A stretch of DNA of 37,737 bases from Salinivirgaceae bacterium (lineage in GTDB: Bacteria; Bacteroidota; Bacteroidia; Bacteroidales; SZUA-534), in NCBI GenBank assembly GCA_016342715.1, contig JAEINW010000022.1, positions 1-37,737 of the forward strand. Direction: 5' to 3'. The notes under the pieces were generated by a model, which did not search any database, was not told the origin of the DNA, and worked only from the letters and a program-made list of their open reading frames with translations. Positions 10,101-18,408 of this stretch are shown here, in pieces; the stretch's first letter is position 1, and every line of letters starts with the position of its first letter. The translations under genes and the position numbers were made by a program.

Positions 10101-10126
10101 AACCGCTCCTTATGGGGCGGTTTTTA
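10101..10126 (+). terminator. Terminator after peroxiredoxin gene
   Basis: AACCGCTCC, loop TTAT, then GGGGCGGTT, a 9-bp stem with one G-T pair, followed by a T-run. It starts 27 bases past the stop codon. Confidence 0.93.
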
Positions 10127-10268
10127 TTTTTAATAGCCCATCAATCTTTCAAAATTCAGATAAATAGGAAGTTAATATTTCATTTCGCAGAAAACATTTT
10201 TTACCCTAAACAGTTTTATATATTATATAAGTTTTGCAACTTTACATTAAACTTAAAACCTAAACAAA

Positions 10269-11672
10269 ATGGATATAAAAAGACTATTTACAGCACTTTT
10301 GGTAAGCGGTATATTTTCATTTTCTGCCATATCGCAAAGCAACTATTTTGGAGTTACAGGCAACATGGTATCGGGCGATTTTGATAACGATGGATTTATT
10401 GATGACATCGCGGCTTTTAATACCGCAAGTGAATCTCCTACGCTCACCCTGTGGATTTCAAATCAAGGATTTATAAATGAAGAGCATCCCAATTGTTTGC
10501 TTCCTTTTGATTTCTTAAGTTCGAAATCGTTGCAATCAAAAATTGTGTCGGGCGATTTTGATAACGATGGCTTTGTTGACGATATCGCATCAATTTACGA
10601 AGTAGGTTTAAACAACACCAGCATAACTGTTTGGATAAATAACGACAAAACATTCAAAGCAACTCGTTTTTGGTATGGACCCGATTTTGATGCAAACCAA
10701 ACTTCAAAAACAATTGTTTCTGGTGATTTTGACAATGATGGTTTTAAAGATGATATTGCAGCATTTTATAATTACGAGCAAAAACAAACCAAAGTATATG
10801 TTTGGAAATCGAATGGTGAGAAATTCGCATGGCCAGGTACTTGGTGGATTGGAAATGATTTTAATGCCACAAAAATTCAAGGAACCATTGTTGCAGGCGA
10901 TTTTGATCACGACGGTTTTGAAGATGATATTGCCTCTTTATACAATTACGATGATGATTTTTGCAGAGCTTTTGTATGGATTTCGAACAAAAATAAATTT
11001 AACTGGCCATACACTTGGTTTGAACAAGAAAACTTTGCTGCAAAAAACCTTTCAGGCAATGTAGTTGCTGGAGATTTTAACAAAAACGGATTTAACGATA
11101 ATATTGCAGCATTATATAAGGATAATGAAAACAATTCGTCAGTGTTAGTTTTTGAGAAGGGGAAAAAAGGTTTTAACGAACCTGAAATTTGGTGGTATGG
11201 AAATAATGAAGCCATTACCACAAATTCTCGCTTGGTAAGTATTGATATTAATGAAAACAATAAATTTGATCAGTTTGCTGGAATGTTGATTGAGAATGAA
11301 ACTGCAACCATTCAAAATTGGACTGCCACAAATAGACAATTTACTTTACCTGAAAATTTATGGCAAACAATAGCACTATCGGTAGAAGACTGCGAAAAAG
11401 AAGGAAGCTGTTTACCCAATGAATTATTCAGGGAATTGACTGTGTATCCGAATCCATCAGAAGGTGAATTAACAGTTCAAATTCCATATACAGAAACCGA
11501 TGAGTTAGCAAATATTGTTATTTACAATACTTTAGGTAGCAAAGTATTTGAAATGCAAGCAAAACATGGATTTGAAATTCCTTTAAACCTTACACATTTA
11601 GATAAAGGAACCTATTTGTTACAAATCATTAGCAAAGAGAATAATACAAACAAAAAAATAATTATTAAATAA
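10269..11672 (+). CDS. Secreted FG-GAP-like repeat protein with T9SS C-terminal sorting domain
   Basis: A 467-residue exported protein. A signal peptide covers about residues 1-22. Then there are five clear repeats of the form VSGDFDNDGFIDDIAAF, at roughly 33, 93, 150, 207 and 265, plus a degenerate sixth near 323 (LVSIDINENNKFDQFAGML). Each carries a DxDxDG calcium-type loop, so the middle should form an integrin-like FG-GAP/VCBS beta-propeller. The last 80 residues (LTVYPNPSEGELTVQI, then IVIYNTLGSKVFEM, then LDKGTYLLQIISKENN, ending KKIIIK) are a type A sorting signal for the type IX secretion system. The product is probably anchored at the surface or released; its ligand is unknown. The first repeats are nearly identical in DNA, which suggests recent unit duplication. 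A terminator follows. Confidence 0.88.
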   Translation: MDIKRLFTALLVSGIFSFSAISQSNYFGVTGNMVSGDFDNDGFIDDIAAFNTASESPTLTLWISNQGFINEEHPNCLLPFDFLSSKSLQSKIVSGDFDNDGFVDDIASIYEVGLNNTSITVWINNDKTFKATRFWYGPDFDANQTSKTIVSGDFDNDGFKDDIAAFYNYEQKQTKVYVWKSNGEKFAWPGTWWIGNDFNATKIQGTIVAGDFDHDGFEDDIASLYNYDDDFCRAFVWISNKNKFNWPYTWFEQENFAAKNLSGNVVAGDFNKNGFNDNIAALYKDNENNSSVLVFEKGKKGFNEPEIWWYGNNEAITTNSRLVSIDINENNKFDQFAGMLIENETATIQNWTATNRQFTLPENLWQTIALSVEDCEKEGSCLPNELFRELTVYPNPSEGELTVQIPYTETDELANIVIYNTLGSKVFEMQAKHGFEIPLNLTHLDKGTYLLQIISKENNTNKKIIIK

Positions 11673-11695
11673 TTTTTCTATTATTTTATATTTTA

Positions 11696-11724
11696 AAAAC
11701 CTCGGAATGACCGAGGTTTTTTTT
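11696..11724 (+). terminator. Terminator after FG-GAP protein gene
   Basis: AAAACCTCGG, loop AATGA, then CCGAGGTTTT followed by more T. It ends only about 20 bases before the GTG start of tilS. Confidence 0.93.
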
Positions 11725-11743
11725 AATACACTATTTTTACATT

Positions 11744-13057
11744 GTGATAAATAAATTTGAGTCGTACATTAAAGAAAATCAACTTTGCCATAAAAAGGAT
11801 AACATTCTTATTGGGACTAGTGGCGGAGTTGATTCTGTAGTTTTAACCCACTTATTTTTAAACTGCGGTTATAATATTAGTATTGCCCATTGCAACTTTA
11901 GTTTGAGGGGTAAAGAATCTGATGATGATGAAGTGTTTGTTAAAAAGCTATGCCAAAAATATGGAGTAAAATCACATTTTATAAAATTTAACACCATTGA
12001 ATTTGCCAAACAAAATAAACTTTCAATTGAAATGGCAGCACGCAACTTACGGTATGATTGGTTCAATAGCTTGCTGCAAGAATTCAATTATTCACTAATT
12101 GCGACCGGACATCATTTAAACGATTCTATTGAGACCTTTCTGTTAAATTTAACTCGAGGAACTGGACTTAAAGGATTAATTGGCATTCCGGTTAAAAATG
12201 AGCATGTTATTCGCCCAATACTTTTTGCATCTCGCGAGCAAATTGAAAAATATGCTCAACAGGAAAAACTCTCCTATCGGAATGATTCAAGTAATAACTC
12301 CCAAAAATACATGCGCAACATTATTAGGCAACAAGTAATTCCTGCATTAAAAAAAATTAACCCAAGGCTTGAAAACACCTTCATAAATAATATCAGCACA
12401 CTGCAAGACACTTATTCAATTTTCAAAAATCAGATTGATTGTATAAAAACTAAAAGTTTAATTCAAGAAAAGAATAAAATTAAAATATTAATTAGCGAAA
12501 TAGATAATCGAAGTAATTCAAAAACCATTTTATATGAATTAATTAATGAATTTGGTTTTAACAGCAGCCATGTTGAGAAAATAATTTCAGCAACAGCCGA
12601 TTCAGGCAGGTTATTCTATTCACAAACGCATCAATTATTAATTGATCGACAATATTTAATTATTGAACCATTGCAAAAAACATCGCCATACTACATTATT
12701 AATACATATAATGAACTTAATAAGTTAAAACTTGGATTTAATGCTGAAATTTTAAGTGTAAATAATTTTTCTATCGATAAAAATCCACAAATTGCTTGTC
12801 TTGATTTAGAATTAATAAAATTTCCAGTTAAAATACGAAAATGGAAAGAAGGCGATTCATTTTATCCCTTAGGGATGAATAAAAAAAAGAAATTGAGTGA
12901 CTTTTTTATTGACGAAAAAATAGATCTTTTCAAAAAAAAGCATTTGTGGATTTTTGAATGTGATGCTAAAATTTTCTGGATAAGTGGTCATCGAATTGAC
13001 GATAGATTTAAAATAACTGATAATACCAATCAGATATTAAAAATAGAGATTCGTTAA
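11744..13057 (+). CDS. tilS: tRNA(Ile)-lysidine synthetase
   Basis: Attaches lysine to C34 of the CAU-anticodon isoleucine tRNA, turning it into an AUA reader; essential in most bacteria. The 437-residue protein has the PP-loop ATP motif SGGVDS at residues 26-31, then IAHCNFSLRGKESDDDE, ATGHHLNDSIETFLLNLTRGTGLKGL and the MRNIIRQQVIPAL segment. The C-terminal TilS domain includes RKWKEGDSFYPLGM and KKLSDFFIDEKI. The start is GTG at 11744, since no ATG is available near the conserved N-terminus. The gene follows a terminator and overlaps the convergent MBL-fold gene by 4 bases at the stops. Confidence 0.95.
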   Translation: MINKFESYIKENQLCHKKDNILIGTSGGVDSVVLTHLFLNCGYNISIAHCNFSLRGKESDDDEVFVKKLCQKYGVKSHFIKFNTIEFAKQNKLSIEMAARNLRYDWFNSLLQEFNYSLIATGHHLNDSIETFLLNLTRGTGLKGLIGIPVKNEHVIRPILFASREQIEKYAQQEKLSYRNDSSNNSQKYMRNIIRQQVIPALKKINPRLENTFINNISTLQDTYSIFKNQIDCIKTKSLIQEKNKIKILISEIDNRSNSKTILYELINEFGFNSSHVEKIISATADSGRLFYSQTHQLLIDRQYLIIEPLQKTSPYYIINTYNELNKLKLGFNAEILSVNNFSIDKNPQIACLDLELIKFPVKIRKWKEGDSFYPLGMNKKKKLSDFFIDEKIDLFKKKHLWIFECDAKIFWISGHRIDDRFKITDNTNQILKIEIR

Positions 13058-13818
13058 CTAATTTCTATTTTTAAGCCATCGTAAGCCGGTTTCATATTCG
13101 AAGGAAGTATATTTATTAATTCGTCGTACATATATTGCTTGTGACTAATGTGAGTTAAAAAAGCCTGTTTCGGATTCAATTCCTTAACCAAAGCAATCGC
13201 TTCATCAATTCCCATATGCGATATGTGTGGTCGTTTTCTAAGAGAATTTAAAACCAAAACATCCAAGTTTTTTAATTTATCTTTTTCCGTATCAGGTATT
13301 GTTTTAGCATCAGTTACATAGGCCATGTTTCCAATTCTATAAGCAAAAACAGGTAATTTGTGGTGGTAAACCTGGACTGGATTTATTTCATCGTCACCAA
13401 TACAAAATGAAGAATTATCAATGGCTTTTAAATCCATTTCAGGAATGCCAGGGTATTTATTGTCAGAAAAAACATAGGAATATTCTCTTATAATAGAATC
13501 TAAAACCCTTTTTTCAGCATAAATGCTCATGGGTTTATTCATTAAATAATTAAATGCTCTAACATCATCTAAGCCAGCCGTATGGTCTTTATGCTCGTGA
13601 GTAAGTAAAACGGCATCCACCCTACTTATTTTTTCACGCAACATCTGTTGTCTAAAATCCGGACCTGCATCAATAACAATTGCATTTGATGCAGTTTGTA
13701 TTAAAATAGAGCTCCTAAGTCTTTTATCCTTAGCATTGCTGGATGAACAAACCTCGCAATTACAACCAATTACCGGTATTCCATGAGATGCTCCTGTTCC
13801 TAAAAATGTAATTTTCAC
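13054..13818 (-). CDS. MBL-fold metallohydrolase, PhnP-like
   Basis: A 254-residue metallo-beta-lactamase-fold hydrolase, probably a cyclic phosphodiesterase. LGTGASHGIPVIGC opens the fold. The metal motif THEHKDH spans residues 73-79, followed by AGLDDVRAFN. Cys19, Cys21 and Cys24 (GCNCEVC) match the structural zinc site described for PhnP, the 1,2-cyclic phosphate phosphodiesterase. LTHISHKQY near the C-terminus gives the last His. No phosphonate genes are nearby, so a general phosphodiesterase role is safer than phosphonate breakdown. It is convergent with tilS (4-base overlap) and read in the same direction as the transporter upstream. Confidence 0.88.
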   Translation of the reverse strand: MKITFLGTGASHGIPVIGCNCEVCSSSNAKDKRLRSSILIQTASNAIVIDAGPDFRQQMLREKISRVDAVLLTHEHKDHTAGLDDVRAFNYLMNKPMSIYAEKRVLDSIIREYSYVFSDNKYPGIPEMDLKAIDNSSFCIGDDEINPVQVYHHKLPVFAYRIGNMAYVTDAKTIPDTEKDKLKNLDVLVLNSLRKRPHISHMGIDEAIALVKELNPKQAFLTHISHKQYMYDELINILPSNMKPAYDGLKIEIS

Positions 13819-13857
13819 TTCCTTTATATTTCTAAAACTAAAGATACTAGAGAAAAA

Positions 13858-14787
13858 TTATTTTGTATTATCAACATAAGTAATTTTGCTGCGAATACTA
13901 AGATATATTAAATAAACTAAAACCAAAACCGCCATAATAGCAGAAGGAACTGCCGCCTCTTTTCCAAACAATGCTAACGAAACTGAGGCCGTAAAGCCAG
14001 AACTTTTAACCGTTAGTAAGAGGTTTTGTGATACCCTATTGGAATAAGGTATTTTAAGATAAATAGCCATTCTATTATATAAGTAACCCAAAACAAACAT
14101 CGAAATAAAAAATATTAATGATATGGTAGCTAACACCTCAAAGTTCGAAAAGAAAACTTCTCTATTTAGCCCAACCGCCGTATAAATAATCAAAGCAAAA
14201 CCTAAATCAACTATTTTACCTTTAAATTTTTCAACCGCTTTATAAATGCTTTTTTGACGCAGTACTCTTGAAAGTAAAAATGGAATAATTATTATTTTTA
14301 TCATCACAACAATTATTTGCATGGGCTGCAATAAATTAGAACCTGAAAAAACTGTTATAATTATTGGCGCAATAATAATGCTGGCTAAATATGCTCCCAG
14401 GGTTCCAATCATGGTATAATTCATATTTCCACGCAAATAATGAGTGAAAGGAATTACCGCTACTCCTGGAGGCGATGCTGCTATAACCACTAAACCATAA
14501 AAAAGATATTCGTTTTTAACCAACACCCACGATAAGAGCAATAGAACTGAACTAAAAATAAAATAACCCAACAACACAGCGGTTCCCATTATTTTTAATG
14601 ATTTTGATACTGGTAATAAACCTGAAGTTGAGATTCCTGAAGTAGAAAATGTCATTACCAAGGCAAGGATGTAGATGTTATAATCTTTTAATACAATGGC
14701 TAAATCATTGAATGAAAGTCCGATTAAAATCGCAAAAATAAGAAATGTATTTCTATTAAAAAGTAGCTTATATAATTTTAAAATCAT
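13858..14787 (-). CDS. Bile acid:sodium symporter (BASS)-like membrane transporter
   Basis: A 309-residue integral membrane protein with about nine to ten hydrophobic segments. Features of the BASS/SBF superfamily are ALVMTFSTSGISTSGL near 45-60, IAASPPGVAVIPFTHYLRGN near 100-120, and the second-half crossover segment LTVKSSGFTASVSLALFGKEAAVPSAIMAV. The substrate is unknown; bacterial members carry bile acids, pantoate, arsenite or other anions. I chose the ATG at 14787 because the longer frame to 14838 adds only a non-conserved leader (MCLIILNCKT). It lies 39 bases upstream of the PhnP-like gene in the same direction, so the two may be co-transcribed. Confidence 0.75.
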   Translation of the reverse strand: MILKLYKLLFNRNTFLIFAILIGLSFNDLAIVLKDYNIYILALVMTFSTSGISTSGLLPVSKSLKIMGTAVLLGYFIFSSVLLLLSWVLVKNEYLFYGLVVIAASPPGVAVIPFTHYLRGNMNYTMIGTLGAYLASIIIAPIIITVFSGSNLLQPMQIIVVMIKIIIIPFLLSRVLRQKSIYKAVEKFKGKIVDLGFALIIYTAVGLNREVFFSNFEVLATISLIFFISMFVLGYLYNRMAIYLKIPYSNRVSQNLLLTVKSSGFTASVSLALFGKEAAVPSAIMAVLVLVYLIYLSIRSKITYVDNTK

Positions 14788-14994
14788 AGTATTAAAAGTC
14801 AAAAAAATAGTTTTGCAATTAAGTATAATTAAACACAAGATAGCTAATTATAACATTTAGTTTTTGAGTGCTTGATAACACTTCAAAACACCTCAAAGAT
14901 ATTTACTTAAAAAACTCATCCACTACAAATCAAGTAATTTTATACTTATTCGCTATATTTTTCATAGAATTCTTCGATATTTGCAAAAAAAAGC

Positions 14995-15702
14995 ATGGCT
15001 GGCAAAATATTTTTATTACCTATTACCCTTGGCGAAAGCAATCCCGAATCAGTAATTCCAAAGGAAGTAATTGCAAAAATAATTTCATTACGCATATTTA
15101 TTGTTGAAAATGTAAGAACCTCCCGACGGTTTTTACGATTATTAGACAAATCATTTCCCATTGATGATTCTATCTTTTATGAATTAAATAAGCACACCAA
15201 AGAATCTGAACTAACATCGTTTATTGCTCCAATAAAAAAAGGACAAGACATTGGAATTATGTCGGAAGCAGGCGTGCCTGGTGTGGCTGATCCCGGATCG
15301 AATGTGGTGGCATTGGCTCATCGAAATAACATTTCAGTTGTTCCTTTTGTAGGTCCATCATCCATATTACTTGCCGTAATGGCTGCAGGACTAAACGGGC
15401 AAAACTTTGCATTTAATGGATATTTACCTTTAAAATCGGGCGAAAGAATCAAAAAGATTAAAGAACTGGAACACCGTTCGAAAACCGAAAACCAATCGCA
15501 GCTTTTTATCGAAACGCCCTATAGAAATATGCATATGTTAAATGATATTATTTCATGTTGTCAACCAAACACCTTATTATCAATTGCTGTTGATATTACT
15601 TTAGAAACAGAATTTATTAAAACCGATAGCATTAAAAATTGGAAAAACACAAAAATAGATATCAGCAAAAGACCTGGTATTTTCACTATTCACAGTTATT
15701 AA
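14995..15702 (+). CDS. SAM-dependent methyltransferase, RsmI-like (tetrapyrrole methylase fold)
   Basis: A 235-residue protein of the RsmI/YraL branch. RsmI 2'-O-methylates C1402 of 16S rRNA. The protein begins KIFLLPITLGE, continues VENVRTSRRFLRLLDK, and has the family signature MSEAGVPGVADPGSNVVALAH at about 88-109. VVPFVGPSSILLAVMAAGLNGQNFAFNGYLP (about 116-146) is the second signature. It is shorter than E. coli RsmI (about 286 residues) and the C-terminal part is cut down. Bacteroidota often carry both RsmI and this shorter relative, so I avoid a firm symbol. It lies 76 bases before adenosine deaminase in the same direction. Confidence 0.85.
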   Translation: MAGKIFLLPITLGESNPESVIPKEVIAKIISLRIFIVENVRTSRRFLRLLDKSFPIDDSIFYELNKHTKESELTSFIAPIKKGQDIGIMSEAGVPGVADPGSNVVALAHRNNISVVPFVGPSSILLAVMAAGLNGQNFAFNGYLPLKSGERIKKIKELEHRSKTENQSQLFIETPYRNMHMLNDIISCCQPNTLLSIAVDITLETEFIKTDSIKNWKNTKIDISKRPGIFTIHSY

Positions 15703-15747
15703 TTCGGCAACTGTAAATATTTTTAGGAATTTTTACCAGCAATTACG

Positions 15748-15755
15748 TATATTTG
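15748..15755 (+). promoter_or_regulatory. Probable -7 element of adenosine deaminase promoter
   Basis: TATATTTG fits the Bacteroidota -7 consensus TAnnTTTG and lies 23 bases before the ATG. A matching -33 TTG was not clear, so this is a partial promoter call. Confidence 0.45.
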
Positions 15756-15778
15756 CATCAGAAATTAAAAATACATAT

Positions 15779-16837
15779 ATGACAAAGCTAACGAGAGAGT
15801 TTGTACATAGTTTACCAAAAGCTGAATTACATTGCCACTTAGATGGTTCAATGCGCGTTGACACCATTTTGGATTTGGCAAAACAAAATAAAGTAAAACT
15901 ACCAAAAGATAATCTTGAAGAGTTAACAGAATACTTAAATGTTGGCATGGATTGTCAAAGTTTAGAAGAGTATTTAAAAGTTTTTGATGTTACTTGTTCG
16001 GTTTTACAAACAAAAGAAGCTTTAATAAGAGCTACTTATGAACTTATTGAGGACTGTGCCAAAGAAAACATTTGGTATCTTGAAATAAGATTTTCTCCTA
16101 TTCTACATATTGATAAAGGCTTAAAACTAACTCAAGTTATTGATGCTGTAATTGAGGGAAAACACAAAGCAGAAAAAGAATTCAATACAAAAGTTGGAAT
16201 TATAGTTTGTGGATTGCGTCATACTACACCTGAGGTTTCATTAACCTTGGCCGAACTTTCTGTAGCCTACAAAAACCGAGGAGTTGTTGGTTTTGATTTA
16301 GCCGGAGCAGAAGATGGTTTTCCGGCAAAAGATCACAAATCTTCTTTCTATTTAATAATAAATAATAACATTAATACCACAGTTCATGCGGGTGAAGGTT
16401 ACGGACCAGAATCCATTCATCAAGCCATCCATGTTATTAGCGCCAATAGAATTGGTCATGGAACCAGATTGCGCGAAGATGGCGATTTATTGAATTACAT
16501 AAATGACCATAGAATTCCATTGGAAATGTGTATTACTTCAAATGTGCAGACAAAAGCTGTTGAATCATTTGAAAACCATCCGATTAAATTCTATTTCGAT
16601 TTAGGACTAAGAGTTACTATCAATACCGATAATCGTTTGGTATCGAATACCACATTAACCGATGAATATATGCTGGCCATTGAAAAATACAAATTCAATG
16701 CCGATGAAATTAAATATTTGATTCTTAATGGATTTAAATCAGCCTTTTTACCGTTAAAAGAGAAGGTTGAATTAATTCATCAAGTGACTAAAGATATGGC
16801 TGAAAAAGGATTAATTATTAAAAAGGATTATATTTAA
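15779..16837 (+). CDS. add: Adenosine deaminase
   Basis: Deaminates adenosine or deoxyadenosine to inosine in purine salvage; a cytosolic zinc enzyme. The 352-residue protein starts with the family motif LPKAELHCHLDGSM (zinc His pair at about 19 and 21). TTVHAGEGYGPESI (about 199-212) gives the next zinc His and catalytic Glu. NRIGHGTRL (about 222-230) and TINTDNRLVSNT (about 279-290, with the zinc Asp) complete the site. The NTDN form, rather than NTDD, is usual in bacterial members. Length and motifs are intact. It has its own probable promoter and a strong terminator. Confidence 0.95.
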   Translation: MTKLTREFVHSLPKAELHCHLDGSMRVDTILDLAKQNKVKLPKDNLEELTEYLNVGMDCQSLEEYLKVFDVTCSVLQTKEALIRATYELIEDCAKENIWYLEIRFSPILHIDKGLKLTQVIDAVIEGKHKAEKEFNTKVGIIVCGLRHTTPEVSLTLAELSVAYKNRGVVGFDLAGAEDGFPAKDHKSSFYLIINNNINTTVHAGEGYGPESIHQAIHVISANRIGHGTRLREDGDLLNYINDHRIPLEMCITSNVQTKAVESFENHPIKFYFDLGLRVTINTDNRLVSNTTLTDEYMLAIEKYKFNADEIKYLILNGFKSAFLPLKEKVELIHQVTKDMAEKGLIIKKDYI

Positions 16838-16858
16838 TCTTTGCAAGATATAAAAAGC

Positions 16859-16888
16859 AAAAGCGTTCTTTAAAGGACGCTTTTTTTT
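16859..16888 (+). terminator. Terminator after adenosine deaminase
   Basis: AAAAGCGTTCTT pairs with AAGGACGCTTTT across a very short loop, followed by an extended T-run. It starts about 22 bases past the stop. Confidence 0.92.
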
Positions 16889-17073
16889 ATTCTAGATGAT
16901 AGGCTTTAAGTTTTTTCTCGTAATATTATTCTTGGCTAGCAAAAGCATATTCATAGCTTAGAATGCCTGCTCCTTTTGCATCATAGCTACTCATTCTTCT
17001 TGGATTGATGGCCATTTGCAAAATTTTACCAATCATAACAATTTTACGATTAATTGTATTACAACATGTTTGT

Positions 17074-17811
17074 TTACTTATTTTGGTAGGCAAATATTGC
17101 AGCTCCAATCAATCCAGCATTATTAAGTAATTCAGCAGGTGCAAAGGGAGTTTTTATTGAAATAAACTCCTCAAATCTTTCTATTTTTTTACTGATTCCT
17201 CCACCGATAATAAATAAATCAGGATAAAATAATCTTTCATAATAGGCTAATGCCTCATTGAATCGTTTTCCCCATTTTTTCCAACTTAATTCTTCCTTTT
17301 TCCTAATTGCATCAGATGCATATTTTTCAATGGTACTATCAGAAAATTCAAGATGCCCAAGCTCTGTATTAGCTAACAAAATTTGATTGATGAATAGAGC
17401 AGAACCAATACCTGTACCAATAGTTAATAGTAATATCAAGCCGTTTTTATCTTTAGCTGCACCAAAGCTTACTTCAGCAATACCGGCAGCATCGGCATCG
17501 TTTAAAGCAACAATATTACACCCCGTTCCTTCAGATAAAAATTTATTTATTGGTGTTTCAATCCAACTCTTGTCAATATTAACTGCGCTTAATACGATTC
17601 CATTTTGCACCACGGCCGGAAAACCAACCCCCACCATTCCCTCGTAATCAAAAAAATCAATTAGCTCCTTAACTGTATCTTTTATGTTTTGCGGAGTTGC
17701 CGGTTGTGGGGTTTGTATTCTGTGTCGCTCAGTGATCAATTCTCCCGTTTCAATATTAACAAGGGCTCCCTTTATTCCCGATCCACCAATATCTATTCCC
17801 AAAATTTGCAT
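17074..17811 (-). CDS. ppgK: Polyphosphate glucokinase (ROK family)
   Basis: Phosphorylates glucose using polyphosphate and/or ATP; cytosolic. The 245-residue length fits polyphosphate glucokinases, which are shorter than sugar-kinase ROK repressors. The phosphate-binding motif [14 protein letters not shown] lies at residues 4-17, [14 protein letters not shown] near 60-73, the catalytic [11 protein letters not shown] near 103-113, the second phosphate loop [12 protein letters not shown] near 128-139, and ELGHLEF near 150-156. The ROK zinc motif with several Cys is absent, as expected for this branch. About 240 bases past its stop lies the adenosine deaminase terminator. A small overlapping frame at 16926-17108 is judged spurious. 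Confidence 0.88.
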   Translation of the reverse strand: MQILGIDIGGSGIKGALVNIETGELITERHRIQTPQPATPQNIKDTVKELIDFFDYEGMVGVGFPAVVQNGIVLSAVNIDKSWIETPINKFLSEGTGCNIVALNDADAAGIAEVSFGAAKDKNGLILLLTIGTGIGSALFINQILLANTELGHLEFSDSTIEKYASDAIRKKEELSWKKWGKRFNEALAYYERLFYPDLFIIGGGISKKIERFEEFISIKTPFAPAELLNNAGLIGAAIFAYQNK

Positions 17812-17879
17812 ACTTGCTTGTATTTGTAAAATTTTACAATTAAGTTACTATTTATAACTCAATTATCAAAGGTATTAAA

Positions 17880-18313
17880 GAGGATGTCAAAAAAGCATGG
17901 CTCTTTTCTAATTTGTGAGTGATTGTTATTTTATTACTTATGATAGAAAAAACCTTCTGCTAAACCATTATTTAATAAGGTAATAAGGTTATTCTGTTTT
18001 CTATACTCTCACCTCTACTACGGTTCAATACTTGAAAATATGGTTTTAAAGATCGCTAATAAAACCTTATTTTTTAAATATTTACCTTAGTAGCATATTA
18101 CAAACATCTAACAAAGACCTTATTACCTACCTACCTATCTACCGTAGGCAGGCCTTATTTTAATAAAAAACAACCGTCAGTTAGAATACAGCCAAAAGCT
18201 TTAATTATTTAGTTAATAGTCACAGCGTGAATTTTCAATTAACTGATTATGTATGCCTTAACACTTTATATGTTAAACAAATATATTCACAGCGTGACTT
18301 TTTGGACAGCCTC
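17880..18313. mobile_element. 434-bp element with terminal inverted repeats (MITE or IS remnant)
   Basis: The left end reads GAGGATGTCAAAAAAG (17880-17895). The right end is the inverted relative: CTTTTTGGACAGCCTC (18298-18313), which reads GAGGCTGTCCAAAAAG on the other strand. About 14 of 16 positions agree with one shift. Inside is a second inverted pair, AGGTAATAAGGT near 17976 and ACCTTATTACCT near 18118, and a duplicated CACAGCGTGA. There is no open frame of useful length and no target duplication that I could confirm. It fills most of the otherwise empty 596-bp gap between ppgK and the MATE gene. Confidence 0.55.
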
Positions 18314-18364
18314 ACCATAAAAATAATTTTAAAATTGAGATATTAATTTTAAATATTAAAAAAG

Positions 18365-18396
18365 AAAAGCAAAGGCATGTCTACTCCTTTGCTTTT
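18365..18396 (-). terminator. Terminator of the MATE exporter gene
   Basis: AAAAGCAAAGG and CCTTTGCTTTT form an 11-bp perfect stem around a 10-base loop. It lies 13 bases past the MATE stop and gives a T-rich tail on the minus strand. Confidence 0.88.
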
Positions 18397-18408
18397 AATG
18401 TGCTTAAC

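Noticed and set aside
10675-11064. A 129-codon plus-strand frame inside the FG-GAP gene
   Set aside because: It is an out-of-frame shadow made long by the internal DNA repeats of the real gene.
16926-17108. A 60-codon minus-strand frame after ppgK
   Set aside because: It overlaps the ppgK 3' end in another frame and shows no recognisable family or start signal.
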